From JAGVSR01 sp963708775 (GTDB lineage Bacteria; Pseudomonadota; Alphaproteobacteria; Rhizobiales; Hyphomicrobiaceae): 64,000 bases of DNA. Location: contig CAVPTI010000021.1 of NCBI GenBank assembly GCA_963708775.1, positions 119,236-183,235 of the forward strand. The letters are read 5' to 3'. Shown here piece by piece: positions 44,537 through 53,560 of this stretch (the first letter of the stretch is position 1; the number at the start of each line of letters is the position of its first letter). The translations under genes and the position numbers were made by a program. The notes beneath the pieces were generated by a model, which made no database searches, was not told the DNA's origin, and saw nothing but the letters and a program-made list of their open reading frames with translations.

Positions 44537-45115
44537 TTGCTGATCTTGACGGGGATTGCCGTCTGGCGATTTGGCCTGTTCTTATTTTACGCTTGGCTTC
44601 CCTTGCTCTATGCTCTCGTCGGCTTTGACATTGGCATTCTGATCGGACGATCTCTAACGGGTGACGTTGGCACTTTGGCAGTTGTGCTGGGTATCGCAGG
44701 CGCGGTCTTGCTCGGTGCGGCATCCTATTTCTTGGAGCCTTATCGAAGAATCCTACTCGGTGTCTCCGGCGGTTTCCTGTTCGGACTTTCTGTTGCGACA
44801 GCTCTGGATCTCGACAGTTTGCTGGGCGGGTTTTTTGCGCGGTTACTCGCTTTTGCATGCGCAATGGCAGGAGGCATTTTGGTGCCGAGGTTCTTCAATG
44901 CATTCGTCGTCGGGGCTTCGGCAATCAGCGGGGCCGCGATCGTTATGATCGGCGCTCACCACCTTCTCCCCGATGTCCGACTGTTCGATATTGCCTCACG
45001 CGAGCCGTTGCCTGTCATGCTCTTGGCGGCGCTGGCGCTCGCTGGGGCAGCGTGGCAGACCAAGAATATCTCGGGTTGGGTTCACAGCCTTCCCGGTACG
45101 CCTCCCGGGAGGTGA
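44537..45115 (+). CDS. DUF4203/TMEM198-like membrane protein
   Basis: 192 residues with about seven hydrophobic segments (LFLFYAWLPLLYALVGFDIG, TLAVVLGIAGAVLLGAASYF, LAFACAMAGGILVPRFFNAF, LPVMLLAALALAGAAWQTK). The glycine-rich helices and the ILIGRSL region resemble DUF4203. The start is a TTG at 44537; an in-frame stop lies just upstream, but an ATG at 44515 would join if one base were removed, so the N-terminus is uncertain. Function unknown. Confidence 0.65.
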   Translation: MLILTGIAVWRFGLFLFYAWLPLLYALVGFDIGILIGRSLTGDVGTLAVVLGIAGAVLLGAASYFLEPYRRILLGVSGGFLFGLSVATALDLDSLLGGFFARLLAFACAMAGGILVPRFFNAFVVGASAISGAAIVMIGAHHLLPDVRLFDIASREPLPVMLLAALALAGAAWQTKNISGWVHSLPGTPPGR

Positions 45116-45140
45116 CCTTTGCTGCTTTTCCTGGGAAAGC

Positions 45141-45172
45141 AAAAAGGGCACTCAGCGAATTTGCCGAGTGCC
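45141..45172 (-). terminator. Terminator for the minus-strand PDZ gene
   Basis: GGCACTC (45147-45153) pairs with GAGTGCC (45166-45172). Read on the minus strand the stem is followed by CTTTTTGC. It lies about 110 bp after the PDZ gene stop and may also stop the membrane-protein transcript from the other side. Confidence 0.65.
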
Positions 45173-45279
45173 AGTTGAGCATGACCGTGCGGCGAGACGT
45201 GGTGGCAACCAGACGTTCCCGCCGCACCATCATGTGTTCGAATAGGGTTTTTTCATTTCCGGGTGTGCCGCGAGGCGCA

Positions 45280-46050
45280 TCAGCCCAACATACCAAACCG
45301 CACCGCGACTGTTCGAGTTTGGTCGCCCGATTTGATGACGAGAAGAACGGCCTCACGGCCTTTTTCTTTTATCACGTTCAAACTCTTAGCAAGGTCCGCT
45401 GCAGAAGCTGCGGGTGCTCCGTCGACCTGCATGATGAGGTCGCCTGATTGCAGCCCTTTGGTCGCCGCGTCTGACTGGGGATCAACGTCCGCGATGAGTA
45501 CCCCGCCGTCGGTTGCGACATTGCTCAGCTTCAAACCGAGGCGCTTCGACTTGGCAGCCTCAGGTACCGTTCCGGTCTCGTCAGCATGATCTTGATCATC
45601 TGCGGAATTTGCGAATTCGACCTTGACTGTCTGGTCGCCTTCTCCGCGGCGGATTTTTACCTCCGTAGAGGCCTTCGGCGAAAGATCTGAAATTCGTTTT
45701 GCGAGATCTTTGGCGTTGGAGATCACATTGCCATCGACCGCAAGGATTGCATCATTGGTTTTGAGGCCGGCGGCGTCAGCCGGTCCACCGGGCATAACGT
45801 CAATTATGAGAGCACCTTTGGGTTCAGAAAGACCCAATGCATCAGCTGTATCCTTGTCGATGTTTTGAACTTTCACGCCGAGAAGGGGTCTCTTTTCGAC
45901 AGCGTCTCCTTGGCTGGCTGTGGTTTCATTCGGCGATGCAATGGCTTCCGCATGGGCCGCCGAAAATTGGCTGGCGGACATGCTGATTGCCAGTCCAGCT
46001 GCTAAGAATAGCGCCGCGGCGCCTGAGCACAGTTTTGTTGATCTACTCAT
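45280..46050 (-). CDS. Periplasmic protein with two PDZ domains
   Basis: 256 residues: signal peptide (LFLAAGLAISMSASQFSAAHA), then PDZ1 (RPLLGVKVQNIDKDTADALG, GGPADAAGLKTNDAILAVDG) and PDZ2 (RLGLKLSNVATDGGVLIADV, GLQSGDLIMQVDG). The arrangement equals the C-terminal half of DegP/HtrA, but no trypsin-like protease domain or catalytic triad precedes it. It could be a scaffold or adaptor for periplasmic proteolysis, or the remnant of a protease; its own clean signal peptide favours a stand-alone protein. Confidence 0.82.
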   Translation of the reverse strand: MSRSTKLCSGAAALFLAAGLAISMSASQFSAAHAEAIASPNETTASQGDAVEKRPLLGVKVQNIDKDTADALGLSEPKGALIIDVMPGGPADAAGLKTNDAILAVDGNVISNAKDLAKRISDLSPKASTEVKIRRGEGDQTVKVEFANSADDQDHADETGTVPEAAKSKRLGLKLSNVATDGGVLIADVDPQSDAATKGLQSGDLIMQVDGAPAASAADLAKSLNVIKEKGREAVLLVIKSGDQTRTVAVRFGMLG

Positions 46051-46465
46051 TTCCTCGTCTCCATTTTTCTTGTGTTCTGTGATCGGAGGCTTGGAATTAG
46101 ATCGGCGCTCATTACGCCGACATGTCCGATGAGTGACATGTTTGCAATTATCTCAGGCCGGAGCTTGTGGCTCGTTGGCTGATCCCGCGATGATCATCGT
46201 GTGAAAGGCCTGAAAGCGTGTGCGTACGCGGTTGCAGCATGACAAGTAAAGTCGCGGTCCGGTTAGAACTAATTACGGCTTCAGCGAGATCAGAAGCGCA
46301 CCGTTAGCGAAACCCAACAAACCTTGGAGCGTGTGACGCGAATGGAGAGCCCAGCTCCCCTCAAGAAATGATCGTGCAACGAAGTCGTGTCACGTTGGTC
46401 GTATTGGCGGTCATCGATATTTTCGTGAATTGAATGTGGCCTGCCCCACATCGCGATACCAGGGA

Positions 46466-47329
46466 TTAAGTTAGAACCCGGCCGCTTATAGCCAGCATCT
46501 GGGCTGGCCGAAGCGGAGCGTAGGCGAGACCAGATGCTGGCGGCAAGATCGTTTCTGGAGCCGGCGGACGATAACCGAGCGAGGAATGAGGCCGGATCGC
46601 ATTGTAATGGCGCCGCCAGCGCTCGATGAGAACCTGAGCCTCGTAGAGCGTCGAGAACTGCTCGCATTCGAGCAGCTCGTCACGGAGCTTGGAGTTGAAG
46701 CTCTCGCAATAGCCATTCTCCCATGGGCTGCCAGGTTCAATGTAGAGCGTCTTCACACCGATCCGACCGAGCCAACCGCGCACGTTGCAAGCGACGAACT
46801 CAGGGCCGTTATCGGATCGGATATGCTCCGGTGGCCCGTGGGCGACGAAGAGATCGGTCAAGCACTGGAGGACATCGTCGGACCTTAGACGCCGCGCGAC
46901 AACAATCGCCAAGCATCGCCGGGTGAACTCATCAATCACGGTAAGCATCCGAATGGGCCGCCCATCCTGGGTTCGATCCTGGACGAAGTCATAGGACCAG
47001 ACATGATTGGGCCGCTCGGGTCGAAGACGGATGCACGATCCGTCATTAAGCCATAGACGGCCGCGTTTGGGTTGCTTCTTTGGCACTTTAAGCCCTTCCC
47101 GGCGCCAGATCCGATAGACGCGCTTGACGCTGACACGCCAACCTTCGTCGACGAGAAGCTGGCGTACACGCCGGTAGCCATAGCGACCGTACTTCTTGGC
47201 CAGCCGCACAATGGCGTCGGTCAGCGCTGCCTCGTCGTGGCGGATCTTCGGGGGCCTGCGCTGCGTCGCGCGGGGCTGTCCGACAACCGAACACGCCCGA
47301 CGCTCCGAGACGGGAAGCTGCGAGCGCAC
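46466..47329 (-). CDS. IS3-family transposase OrfB (copy 3)
   Basis: Identical 287-residue catalytic protein with intact DDE residues; fusion with OrfA by -1 slippage expected. Confidence 0.93.
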   Translation of the reverse strand: MRSQLPVSERRACSVVGQPRATQRRPPKIRHDEAALTDAIVRLAKKYGRYGYRRVRQLLVDEGWRVSVKRVYRIWRREGLKVPKKQPKRGRLWLNDGSCIRLRPERPNHVWSYDFVQDRTQDGRPIRMLTVIDEFTRRCLAIVVARRLRSDDVLQCLTDLFVAHGPPEHIRSDNGPEFVACNVRGWLGRIGVKTLYIEPGSPWENGYCESFNSKLRDELLECEQFSTLYEAQVLIERWRRHYNAIRPHSSLGYRPPAPETILPPASGLAYAPLRPAQMLAISGRVLT

Positions 47330-47361
47330 GTGATCTACGCACGCCCGCTTCCGGGAAGGGC

Positions 47362-47640
47362 TTAGTATTTTCCCGTCAAAGCTTCCTTCAGGATAAGCTT
47401 GTCTAACGTCAGCTCAGAGACCGCCTTCTTCAAGCGCTCGTTCTCGCGTTCGAGTTCCTTCAAGCGCTTCGCTTGGTCGAGCTTCAGGCCGCCGTACTCA
47501 CGACGCCACTTGTAGTACGTCTGCTCCGAGATACCGAAGCCCCGGCAGATCTTCCCCACTGTCTCGCCCTGCCCCAGACGAACCTCCGCCTCGCGCAAAG
47601 CCTGGATGATCTCCTCGGTCGACTTGCCCTTCCGTGCCAT
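47362..47640 (-). CDS. IS3-family transposase OrfA (copy 3)
   Basis: Identical 92-residue HTH/coiled-coil protein; ends just after the slippery site. Confidence 0.93.
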   Translation of the reverse strand: MARKGKSTEEIIQALREAEVRLGQGETVGKICRGFGISEQTYYKWRREYGGLKLDQAKRLKELERENERLKKAVSELTLDKLILKEALTGKY

Positions 47641-47718
47641 GTCCTTGTCTCCGTTCGAGAGCTTGGAAATAGCCGGATTCGAAACTTAAAAGTGGTCTCG
47701 GATTAGGGGAGCAGGCCA

Positions 47719-48026
47719 GAGGCTATGGCGGTGGTGCCAAGCACTACTACGGTGGTGGTGGAGGCTACGGCGGCGCTGGCAAGCACTACGGTGGCGGTGG
47801 AGGCTATGGCGGTGGTGCCAAACATTATGGACACCACGGCGGGAAGCATCGTTACTACGGCGGCTATGGGGGCTATTACGGTGGCTACGGAGCCTATTAT
47901 TACTCTCCCTACTACTACTACTACTCGTATTATGAGGATGGCGAATGTGCGTGGCTCTACCGGAAGGCCGTGAGAACCGGCAGAAGCTATTGGTGGCGTC
48001 GCTACAATCTCTGCGTCAACTATTGA
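47719..48026 (+). pseudogene. Gly/Tyr/His-rich secreted protein, 5' end removed by IS copy 3
   Basis: The frame emerges from the IS and encodes repeats of GYGGGAKHY-GGGG (three units), then tyrosine runs (GAYYYSPYYYYYSYYEDGE) and a compact end with Cys (CAWLYRKAVRTGRSYWWRRY, NLCVNY). The start, signal peptide and any promoter are missing. The style resembles the intact secreted protein at 48485-48835, so a related cell-surface role is likely, though unknown. Confidence 0.7.
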
Positions 48027-48060
48027 GAAGGCACTTCGGGCCTTTTGATCAATCATAACT

Positions 48061-48093
48061 CCGGCCAGATGATCTCCTGATTGATCTGGCCGG
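48061..48093 (+). terminator. Hairpin after the Gly/Tyr/His-rich gene
   Basis: CCGGCCAGAT (48061-48070) pairs with ATCTGGCCGG (48084-48093), a 10-bp perfect stem, followed by TTCTAT. First of three terminator-like structures in 250 bp. Confidence 0.6.
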
Positions 48094-48125
48094 TTCTATC
48101 CAAATCAAAACTTCCAAAAGCAAAA

Positions 48126-48157
48126 AAGCCCCTTCGCCTTGGATGACGAAGGGGCTT
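48126..48157. terminator. Bidirectional terminator-like hairpin
   Basis: AAGCCCCTTCG (48126-48136) pairs with CGAAGGGGCTT (48147-48157); A-run before and CTTGCTT after. Confidence 0.75.
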
Positions 48158-48289
48158 CTTGCTTGCCGGACACCCTCTGAAAAAGCCCCCGCTGTGCCAG
48201 ATCGCCCAGACAAGACAAACGAGTTTCAAGAACTCACGGGCTCTGCCACCGACCATTTCTGGTTCAACTGACAGGCCCTAAAAGGAAAA

Positions 48290-48312
48290 GCCCCCGGGGG
48301 ATACCGAGGGCC
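48290..48312. terminator. Third terminator-like hairpin
   Basis: GCCCCCGG (48290-48297) pairs with CCGAGGGC (48304-48311) with one mismatch; AAAA before and CTCTTTT after. Confidence 0.6.
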
Positions 48313-48484
48313 TCTTTTGCGGACAGTCCCTATGAGGGGGGATGTGGGAAGAGACCGTCCAAACGAAGCACCTGTCGGGGGGAGACAGATGTTCGCCTCG
48401 TGAAGACCATTTAGGCCATCAGGGGCCGGAGAAGTTTGACTCGGATCAAGTCAGCGAGAATGCCGCAGGTCCGCCGAGTGGTAG

Positions 48485-48835
48485 TTAGCGGTGACGCCGG
48501 TGGTGCCGATAGTGGTGGCGATAGCCATAGTGACGGCGATGCCCGTAATAGCCGTAGCGCCGGTAGTGACGGTGACGCCAGCGAGGGCGATAGTAATAGC
48601 CGCCTCCATAATACGGATACCCGCCGTAATAGCCGTCGTCGGAATAGCCGCCATAATAGTATCTGTGATGATTATGGCGGTAAGCGTGGCTTATGATTGC
48701 CGCTGCGGCGATGCCAGCGGCAACGCCTCCCCATCCACCCCAACCGTATCGGTGGGCCTCAGCAGGCTTAGACGAAGCAACCATTAGTGCGAGGGCTGCG
48801 GATACCGCGACAGCGGTGAAGTAGCGTGATTTCAT
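48485..48835 (-). CDS. Secreted Gly/Tyr/His/Arg-rich protein
   Basis: 116 residues: signal peptide (FTAVAVSAALALMVASSKPAEA), a short hydrophobic GGVAAGIAAAAIIS segment, then a low-complexity tail of Tyr, Gly, His and Arg (HHRYYYGGYSDDGYYGGYPY, RHYGYRHHYRHHRRHR). Proteins of this composition are common in Hyphomicrobiales and of unknown function; adhesion or metal binding is possible. The repetitive codons make the opposite strand look like an Ala/Val ORF, which is a shadow. Confidence 0.65.
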   Translation of the reverse strand: MKSRYFTAVAVSAALALMVASSKPAEAHRYGWGGWGGVAAGIAAAAIISHAYRHNHHRYYYGGYSDDGYYGGYPYYGGGYYYRPRWRHRHYRRYGYYGHRRHYGYRHHYRHHRRHR

Positions 48836-48994
48836 ATTGGCCTCCCAGGAGCGAAGTTTCGAAAACTTTACGCCTCCGATCCAATCGTTCCTGTGATCAG
48901 CATCAAATACTCAAGCAAAGCATTCAAGGTTCGCCTCTCACGACCGGCGTGGCTTTGCGAAAACCAAGAACACAGAGCCGGTGTGAAGAAACGA

Positions 48995-49022
48995 AAACTC
49001 CCGGCGAGGGCACCGGGAGTTT
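48995..49022. terminator. Terminator-like hairpin
   Basis: AAACTCCCGG (48995-49004) pairs with CCGGGAGTTT (49013-49022), with A/T-rich ends on both sides. It lies in gene-free DNA (48836-49588), where I see no convincing gene on either strand. Confidence 0.6.
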
Positions 49023-49588
49023 CAGTTTGAGCGACCCCAAAGCGGGATAGAAGGGCCGCTTCGCGTATCAGAGAGGGGGTGGATCGCTGATACGCTGGAG
49101 GCAAAATAACTTCCCAAATCACGAGTGTCTTGGCGCAAATCAAGCGGCGTAGATCACAAGTGTCGCGGACACACGGACATTCTGCCCGCGCATTTTAATC
49201 AAGGAGATGGCTGAGGACTAAGCTGCTGTGCTGGTGGAGGGGAAGCTGTCGTCGGCAGCGGAAGCCAAAGTAAGGAAGACGGGATTAGCGGCTGCCAAAT
49301 CTGGACAACCGTGCTTCTCCAAGTCCCCGTCATCCTGCCTGTCTACTCTTGATTTACTGTCAGCATAATTTTCGTTATGGAAACTAGCAGGATGACCGAG
49401 CGCGGCAGCCGCAATTATCAACGGATCTAGGACGCTTGATCCCAAAAGCGGACTTCGCGATGACGCTGTTTAAAGGTAATCTGGGTATTCAATGGCACGT
49501 CTGCTGCTGAAGGTTCACCGGACTAGATTGCGAGCGCTGCGAGGCGTGCTCATGACCCGTTGCTGACGCAGTCAATATGCTGCCATCT
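49023..49588. other. Intergenic stretch without a convincing gene
   Basis: About 570 bp between a hairpin and the DUF4345 gene. Open frames here are short and lack ribosome sites or recognisable sequence. Confidence 0.4.
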
Positions 49589-49978
49589 TCACTCAGGCCG
49601 AGTGTAGATCCAGTATCCGATCGGTACGAGTGCAAGTTCCATCCCGGCATAAATGCTTAGGAGTGGAGCGGGTTGTCCATCTACGATGAAGCTCACGAGG
49701 CGGCCAATCACGAGCCCGCCTGCAAACAAGATCGTCGTCAGGATGGCCGTGTTCCGGTGCGTGTCGCTGAAGGCCGCGAAGAGCCAGAAGCATCCCAGAG
49801 CCAGGTAAAGGCACATGATGGCCCTAAGGATGTGAGCCAAGTTTATACTTAGATCCGTCACGCCGAGAAATGTGCTGGCGAACCAAGCGGGCGAGACCCC
49901 GTATAGCAACGCGATGACGCAAACCACGACGAAAGCCAGGATCAGGTAGGCTCTCTTGATCTGCATGTTAGAAACCAC
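49589..49978 (-). CDS. DUF4345 family membrane protein
   Basis: 129 residues, four helices (YLILAFVVVCVIALLYGVSP; LAHILRAIMCLYLALGCFWL; TAILTTILFAGGLVIGRLVS; YAGMELALVPIGYWIYT). The ARxxMCLYLALGxFW and GRLVS-DGxP patterns fit DUF4345. The GTG at 49978 has an AGGGAAG ribosome site; an ATG at 49966 is an alternative. Function unknown. Confidence 0.75.
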   Translation of the reverse strand: MVSNMQIKRAYLILAFVVVCVIALLYGVSPAWFASTFLGVTDLSINLAHILRAIMCLYLALGCFWLFAAFSDTHRNTAILTTILFAGGLVIGRLVSFIVDGQPAPLLSIYAGMELALVPIGYWIYTRPE

Positions 49979-50090
49979 TGACGACTTCCCTTCGTGATAG
50001 CCTCATCCGCCGTCGCCGCTGGCCGCAAGCTTATTGTAAGGGAGGCCGCACCTATCCCAAGGTACGGCCTCTTTCGACCCTTTGTTCAGG

Positions 50091-51638
50091 TTAGTTGTTG
50101 CCTGGCTTGCTTGTCACCGCTTCCATGACGCGGTTGAGGTTAAAGCTGCCGGGCTTCTGACGGGGCGGAAATTCTGTGAAACTCTGCAACCATTGACCGA
50201 CGTAGGCTCCAGCCGGCGCGATAAGGAACATCCGGTCCATGTACCAGCGCTGGAAACCCATCGCGTTTTCGTGTTCCGCGCGCTCGAACGGATCCATGCG
50301 CAGGTTCGTCAGCAAGGGCGCCCGGAGAACCTTGAATGGATCCTGCCACACCCGCAGGCCCTCGGCCTCTTGCTCGAGGAACGTGACTTTGTAGTTGCCG
50401 TAGCGCAGCGCGGCGACGCTGCCGTCATCGGTCCAGTAGATGAACTCCTTGCGCGGCCATGCGGCCTCGCCCTTGAGGGCCGGCGCGAGGTCATACCCAT
50501 CCAGGTGGACCTTGTAGGTGGTTTCGCCGATCTTGCGACCCTTCAGGAGGTCTTCCTTCGCCGTCTTGTCGCCGGCTGCCGCGACCAGCGTGGTCAGCAT
50601 GTCTTCGTGCGCACCGATGTCATTGACGACCGTCCCCGGCTTGATCACGCCCGGCCATTTGATCACCGTGGGTACGCGATACCCGCCTTCCCAGTTGGTG
50701 TTCTTTTCACCGCGGAACATGGTGGTTCCGCCGTCGGGCCAGGTAAAGGTCTCCGCCCCGTTGTCGGTCGAGTACATGACGATCGTATTTTCGTCGAGCC
50801 CGAGTGCCTTGAGCTTGGCGAGGACCTGCCCGACGTGCTCATCATGCTCGACCATGCCGTCCGCATAGATGCCAAGCCCCGTCTTGCCATCCAACTCTTT
50901 CTTTAAGTGCGTGAAGACGTGCATGCGGGTGGAGTTCCACCACATGAAGAAAGGCTTATTATCCTTCGCGGCGCGGTCCATGAAGTCGAGGGCTTTGCCG
51001 TGACTTCCTCATCGATCGTCTCCATGCGCTTGCGCGTCAGCGGACCCGTATCCGTGATGCGGCCGTCGGCAAAGCTATGGATGACGCCGCGCGGACCAAA
51101 CTTCTTCTTGAACTCGGGATCCTTCGGATAGTCCGGGTTTTCGGGCTCTTCCTCGGCGTTGAGGTGATACAGGTTGCCGAAAAACTCGTCGAAGCCGTGA
51201 TTCGTCGGCAGCATCTCGTCGCGGTCGCCCAGGTGGTTCTTGCCAAACTGGCCGGTGACGTAGCCCTGAGCCTTTAGAAGCGTCGGCGATGGTCGGATCT
51301 TCCTTCTTCATGCCCTCGGGCGCGCCCGGCAGCCCGACCTTGGTGAGGCCCGTGCGGATCGGCGACTGTCCGGTGACGAAGGCGGCGCGCCCCGCCGTGC
51401 AACTCTGCTGCCCATACCAGTCGGTAAATAGCGCGCCTTCGTTGGCGATGCTGTCGATGTTGGGGGTCTTATAGCCCATCATGCCCCGGTTATAGGCGCT
51501 GATATTGAATTGTCCGATATCGTCGCCCCAGATAACCAGAATATTGGGCTTTTCGGCTTGGGCGAAGGCGCCAAGCCCAGAGGACGCGAGTACGATTGCA
51601 GCGAGCAAGACTTGGTCGACGGATAATATGGATCTCAT
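50091..51638 (-). pseudogene. Periplasmic arylsulfatase, frameshifted twice
   Basis: ATG 51638, signal peptide (LLAAIVLASSGLGAFAQ), then the sulfatase fold: metal pair in ILVIWGDDIG (residues 39-40) and the formylglycine motif CTAGR at Cys80 (QQSCTAGRAAFVTGQ), to be matured by a formylglycine-generating enzyme. One extra base near 51278 and one missing base near 50997 break the frame; the three pieces (second: NHGFDEFFGNLYHLNAEEEP; third: MWWNSTRMHVFTHL, YSTDNGAETFTWPDGG) add up to a complete enzyme of about 515 residues. It would release sulfate from aryl or alkyl sulfate esters. Divergent from a Crp-type gene. Confidence 0.82.
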
Positions 51639-51831
51639 CGTGATGGCTCCGCACAAAGGATCTAAGCAGGCACAAGATGCTATCGTGGCCTCGTTCGTCC
51701 AATTGGTCAGTTTCGACCATTTACCCGGATTTTTGGGAGATGCGAGAGATTTGCCATGTTTCGACAATCAGTGACGAGTTATTATCTTTCCGCTAAAAGC
51801 GGCCAGGCGCTAGGCAACATGCTCCCGTGAC

Positions 51832-52500
51832 ATGTCGAAATACCACCGCATCGCGCCACTGGATCAGGTTGGCTGGCTCGCCGGCGAGCCTGAGTCTTTT
51901 AAGGACAAGATCGCGGAAGTCGGTCGCTGGTGCTCGTTTTTTGCCGGACAGGTTATCTATCACGCGGGTGATCCGTCGGACGGACTGTATGGTCTCGCGT
52001 CGGGTGGTCTTGAGGTTGCGTTCCCGCTGGTCGCCGAGGAGCCCGTTGTCATCTATCGTGCTGAGATTGGCTTCTGGATCGGCGATGCGGCGGAATTGTC
52101 AGAGAGACCCCGACTGGTCTCAATCTCTGCTGCATCGGATAGCCGGTTGCTTCACATCCCGAGCCGGGCTGTAGCCGCGTTGCTGAAGGAGCAGCCAGAG
52201 TATTGGCGGTCGTTCTATCGATTGAACTTGCTGACGATGGCCACCACCGTGACACTACTTTCAGAAACACTCGCCTTGTCTATTCGCGCTCGCGTTTGTC
52301 GACGGTTGCTTCAATTGACCGAGGGCTCAAGTGAAGTCAAAATTTCTCAAGAAGAATTTGCGAAGCTTCTCGGTGTCGCGCGCACGACGATGAAGGGGTG
52401 TTTGGCAGATCTGGAGCACCGTGGTGCCATCCGTGTGGAGTACCGGAAGATCGTCGTGATCGACCGCTCGATCTTGGTGGCATTTCGTGACGAGCAATGA
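51832..52500 (+). CDS. Crp/Fnr-family transcription regulator
   Basis: 222 residues: cyclic-nucleotide-type beta-barrel (FFAGQVIYHAGDPSDGLYGL, DAAELSERPRLVSISAASDS), long dimer helix, then a winged HTH (ISQEEFAKLLGVARTTMKGC, LADLEHRGAIRVEYRKIVVI). It lacks the Fe-S cysteines of Fnr. It is divergent from the arylsulfatase, with 193 bp between starts, so it may control that gene; the effector is unknown. Confidence 0.88.
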   Translation: MSKYHRIAPLDQVGWLAGEPESFKDKIAEVGRWCSFFAGQVIYHAGDPSDGLYGLASGGLEVAFPLVAEEPVVIYRAEIGFWIGDAAELSERPRLVSISAASDSRLLHIPSRAVAALLKEQPEYWRSFYRLNLLTMATTVTLLSETLALSIRARVCRRLLQLTEGSSEVKISQEEFAKLLGVARTTMKGCLADLEHRGAIRVEYRKIVVIDRSILVAFRDEQ

Positions 52501-52532
52501 CCTCTTGAGCAGCTTCCAGTATAGCCGCAAGT

Positions 52533-52587
52533 GGCCCTTAGCCGCCTCTGCATATCTGGCCGCTTTTGACGGTGGAGCAGAAATCAC
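52533..52587. repeat. Dispersed repeat, copy 2
   Basis: Matches 42866-42921 (CCCTTAGCCGCCTCTGCATA shared). It lies between the Crp-type gene and the truncated DUF3604 gene. Confidence 0.5.
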
Positions 52588-52633
52588 CTAGTGGCTGCAA
52601 AAGCAGCGTCAACCTAAGCGGGGCGAGGTCCGC

Positions 52634-53147
52634 TTACTCTGCGTAGCGACGCCATATGCTGGTCAGGGCATACGGCTTCTCGAATTCAGGAATTCGCTCA
52701 TTAGCGTCGGCCATTTTGACGAGCCGGCGGAACATAGCCATTCGCTCGGCAGGGTCGGGCTGTTGAAGGCTTTGTCCCATCCGGAACCGACAAATGCCCC
52801 CGCAGGATTGGTGAGTTCGGGGGCGACACCCAGATATTCGACATGATCAGAGAGGGCAAGAAAATCGAGCGGCGCCTTGCGTTTGACCATCTTGCCCATG
52901 AAGGGCACGCATTTACCCTTGGCAAAATTGAAGCTGTCGTCAGGCATGACCCGCGCACCAAGCGCGAAGGCATCAAGTGAGTAGCCGCTATGAAGATGGA
53001 GGTCACCGAAATACGGCTTGCGTTGCGGCGGCTGTGACGACTGGCCGAGAGAGGACCGGCCAGCACCGTAGCCATTACGAGATGGGTCGAGGCGGCAACG
53101 GGGCGCCATCCTCGAAGCCAGCTTTTAGCAATTCGTAGATCCTGCAT
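52634..53147 (-). pseudogene. DUF3604 (PHP-like) protein, N-terminal fragment with frameshifts
   Basis: Pieces in different frames: MQDLRIAKSWLRGW (start at 53147), then PYFGDLHLHSGYSLDAFALG with the metal-binding HLH motif, APLDFLALSDHVEYLGV, and in a third frame SLQQPDPAERMAMFRRLVKM ... ALTSIWRRYAE ending at 52634. DUF3604 proteins are normally about 600-700 residues, so about three quarters is missing at the 3' end, where a dispersed repeat begins. A decayed gene. Confidence 0.7.
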
Positions 53148-53560
53148 AGCCACAGTCGCTCTCTCCACCCGGGACTAGGTGCGCACAGACTGGCTCACGA
53201 TCGGGGTATGCCTAAAACTTCACGCTGTGTTCCGTGATCCGGTATAGCTCATGCGCGCAGCGGAAGATATAATGGAGGGAGCCTGCGAGGGGCTACTAGG
53301 TCTGACCTAGTGTCCGCTTTGGGTCATAACCGGACCTAGGCGCCGTCCGTCAGCTTCGGGCCATGAACTGACATTGTGCAGCAAATCGCTCGCGTCTTGT
53401 CCGCTTACTTCGCGGGAAAGAGGAGCGTAAGCTGCGTTCGCGTTTGCCAGACAGCAAACGTGGCCTCAGGCAATTCACCGTTGTCGTAACCGCTGACCTA
53501 CATTTTGAACGCCAGGTAGCCAAACTTAGAAATGCGTCTATCGACGAGGAGTGCCTACTT
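53148..53560. other. Intergenic region with palindrome and a dispersed motif
   Basis: Contains ACTAGGT-CTG-ACCTAGT (53295-53311), a 7-bp palindrome, followed by TCCGCTTTGGGTCATAACCG (about 53313). A related motif (CCGCTTTGGGCCATAAGCAG) occurs near 57080. No gene seen apart from the optional 5' extension of the LuxR-type gene. Confidence 0.4.

Larger units (their letters stand above)
46437..47718 (-). mobile_element. IS3-family (IS407-like) insertion sequence, copy 3
   Basis: 1282 bp, reverse orientation. One base near the left inverted repeat (about 47691) differs from copies 1 and 2. Flanks AATG and GAGG do not match, so there is no target duplication. On its right side it cuts into a Gly/Tyr/His-rich gene whose start is not found next to the element. 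The slippery heptamer is at 47368-47374. Confidence 0.93.

Noticed and set aside
47719..48835. Short tandem DNA repeats as a possible CRISPR array
   Set aside because: The repeats are in-frame Gly/Tyr/His codons without constant-length spacers, and no cas genes are present.
49218..49445. 75-codon minus-strand ORF
   Set aside because: No ribosome site, no recognisable features and no neighbours supporting it.
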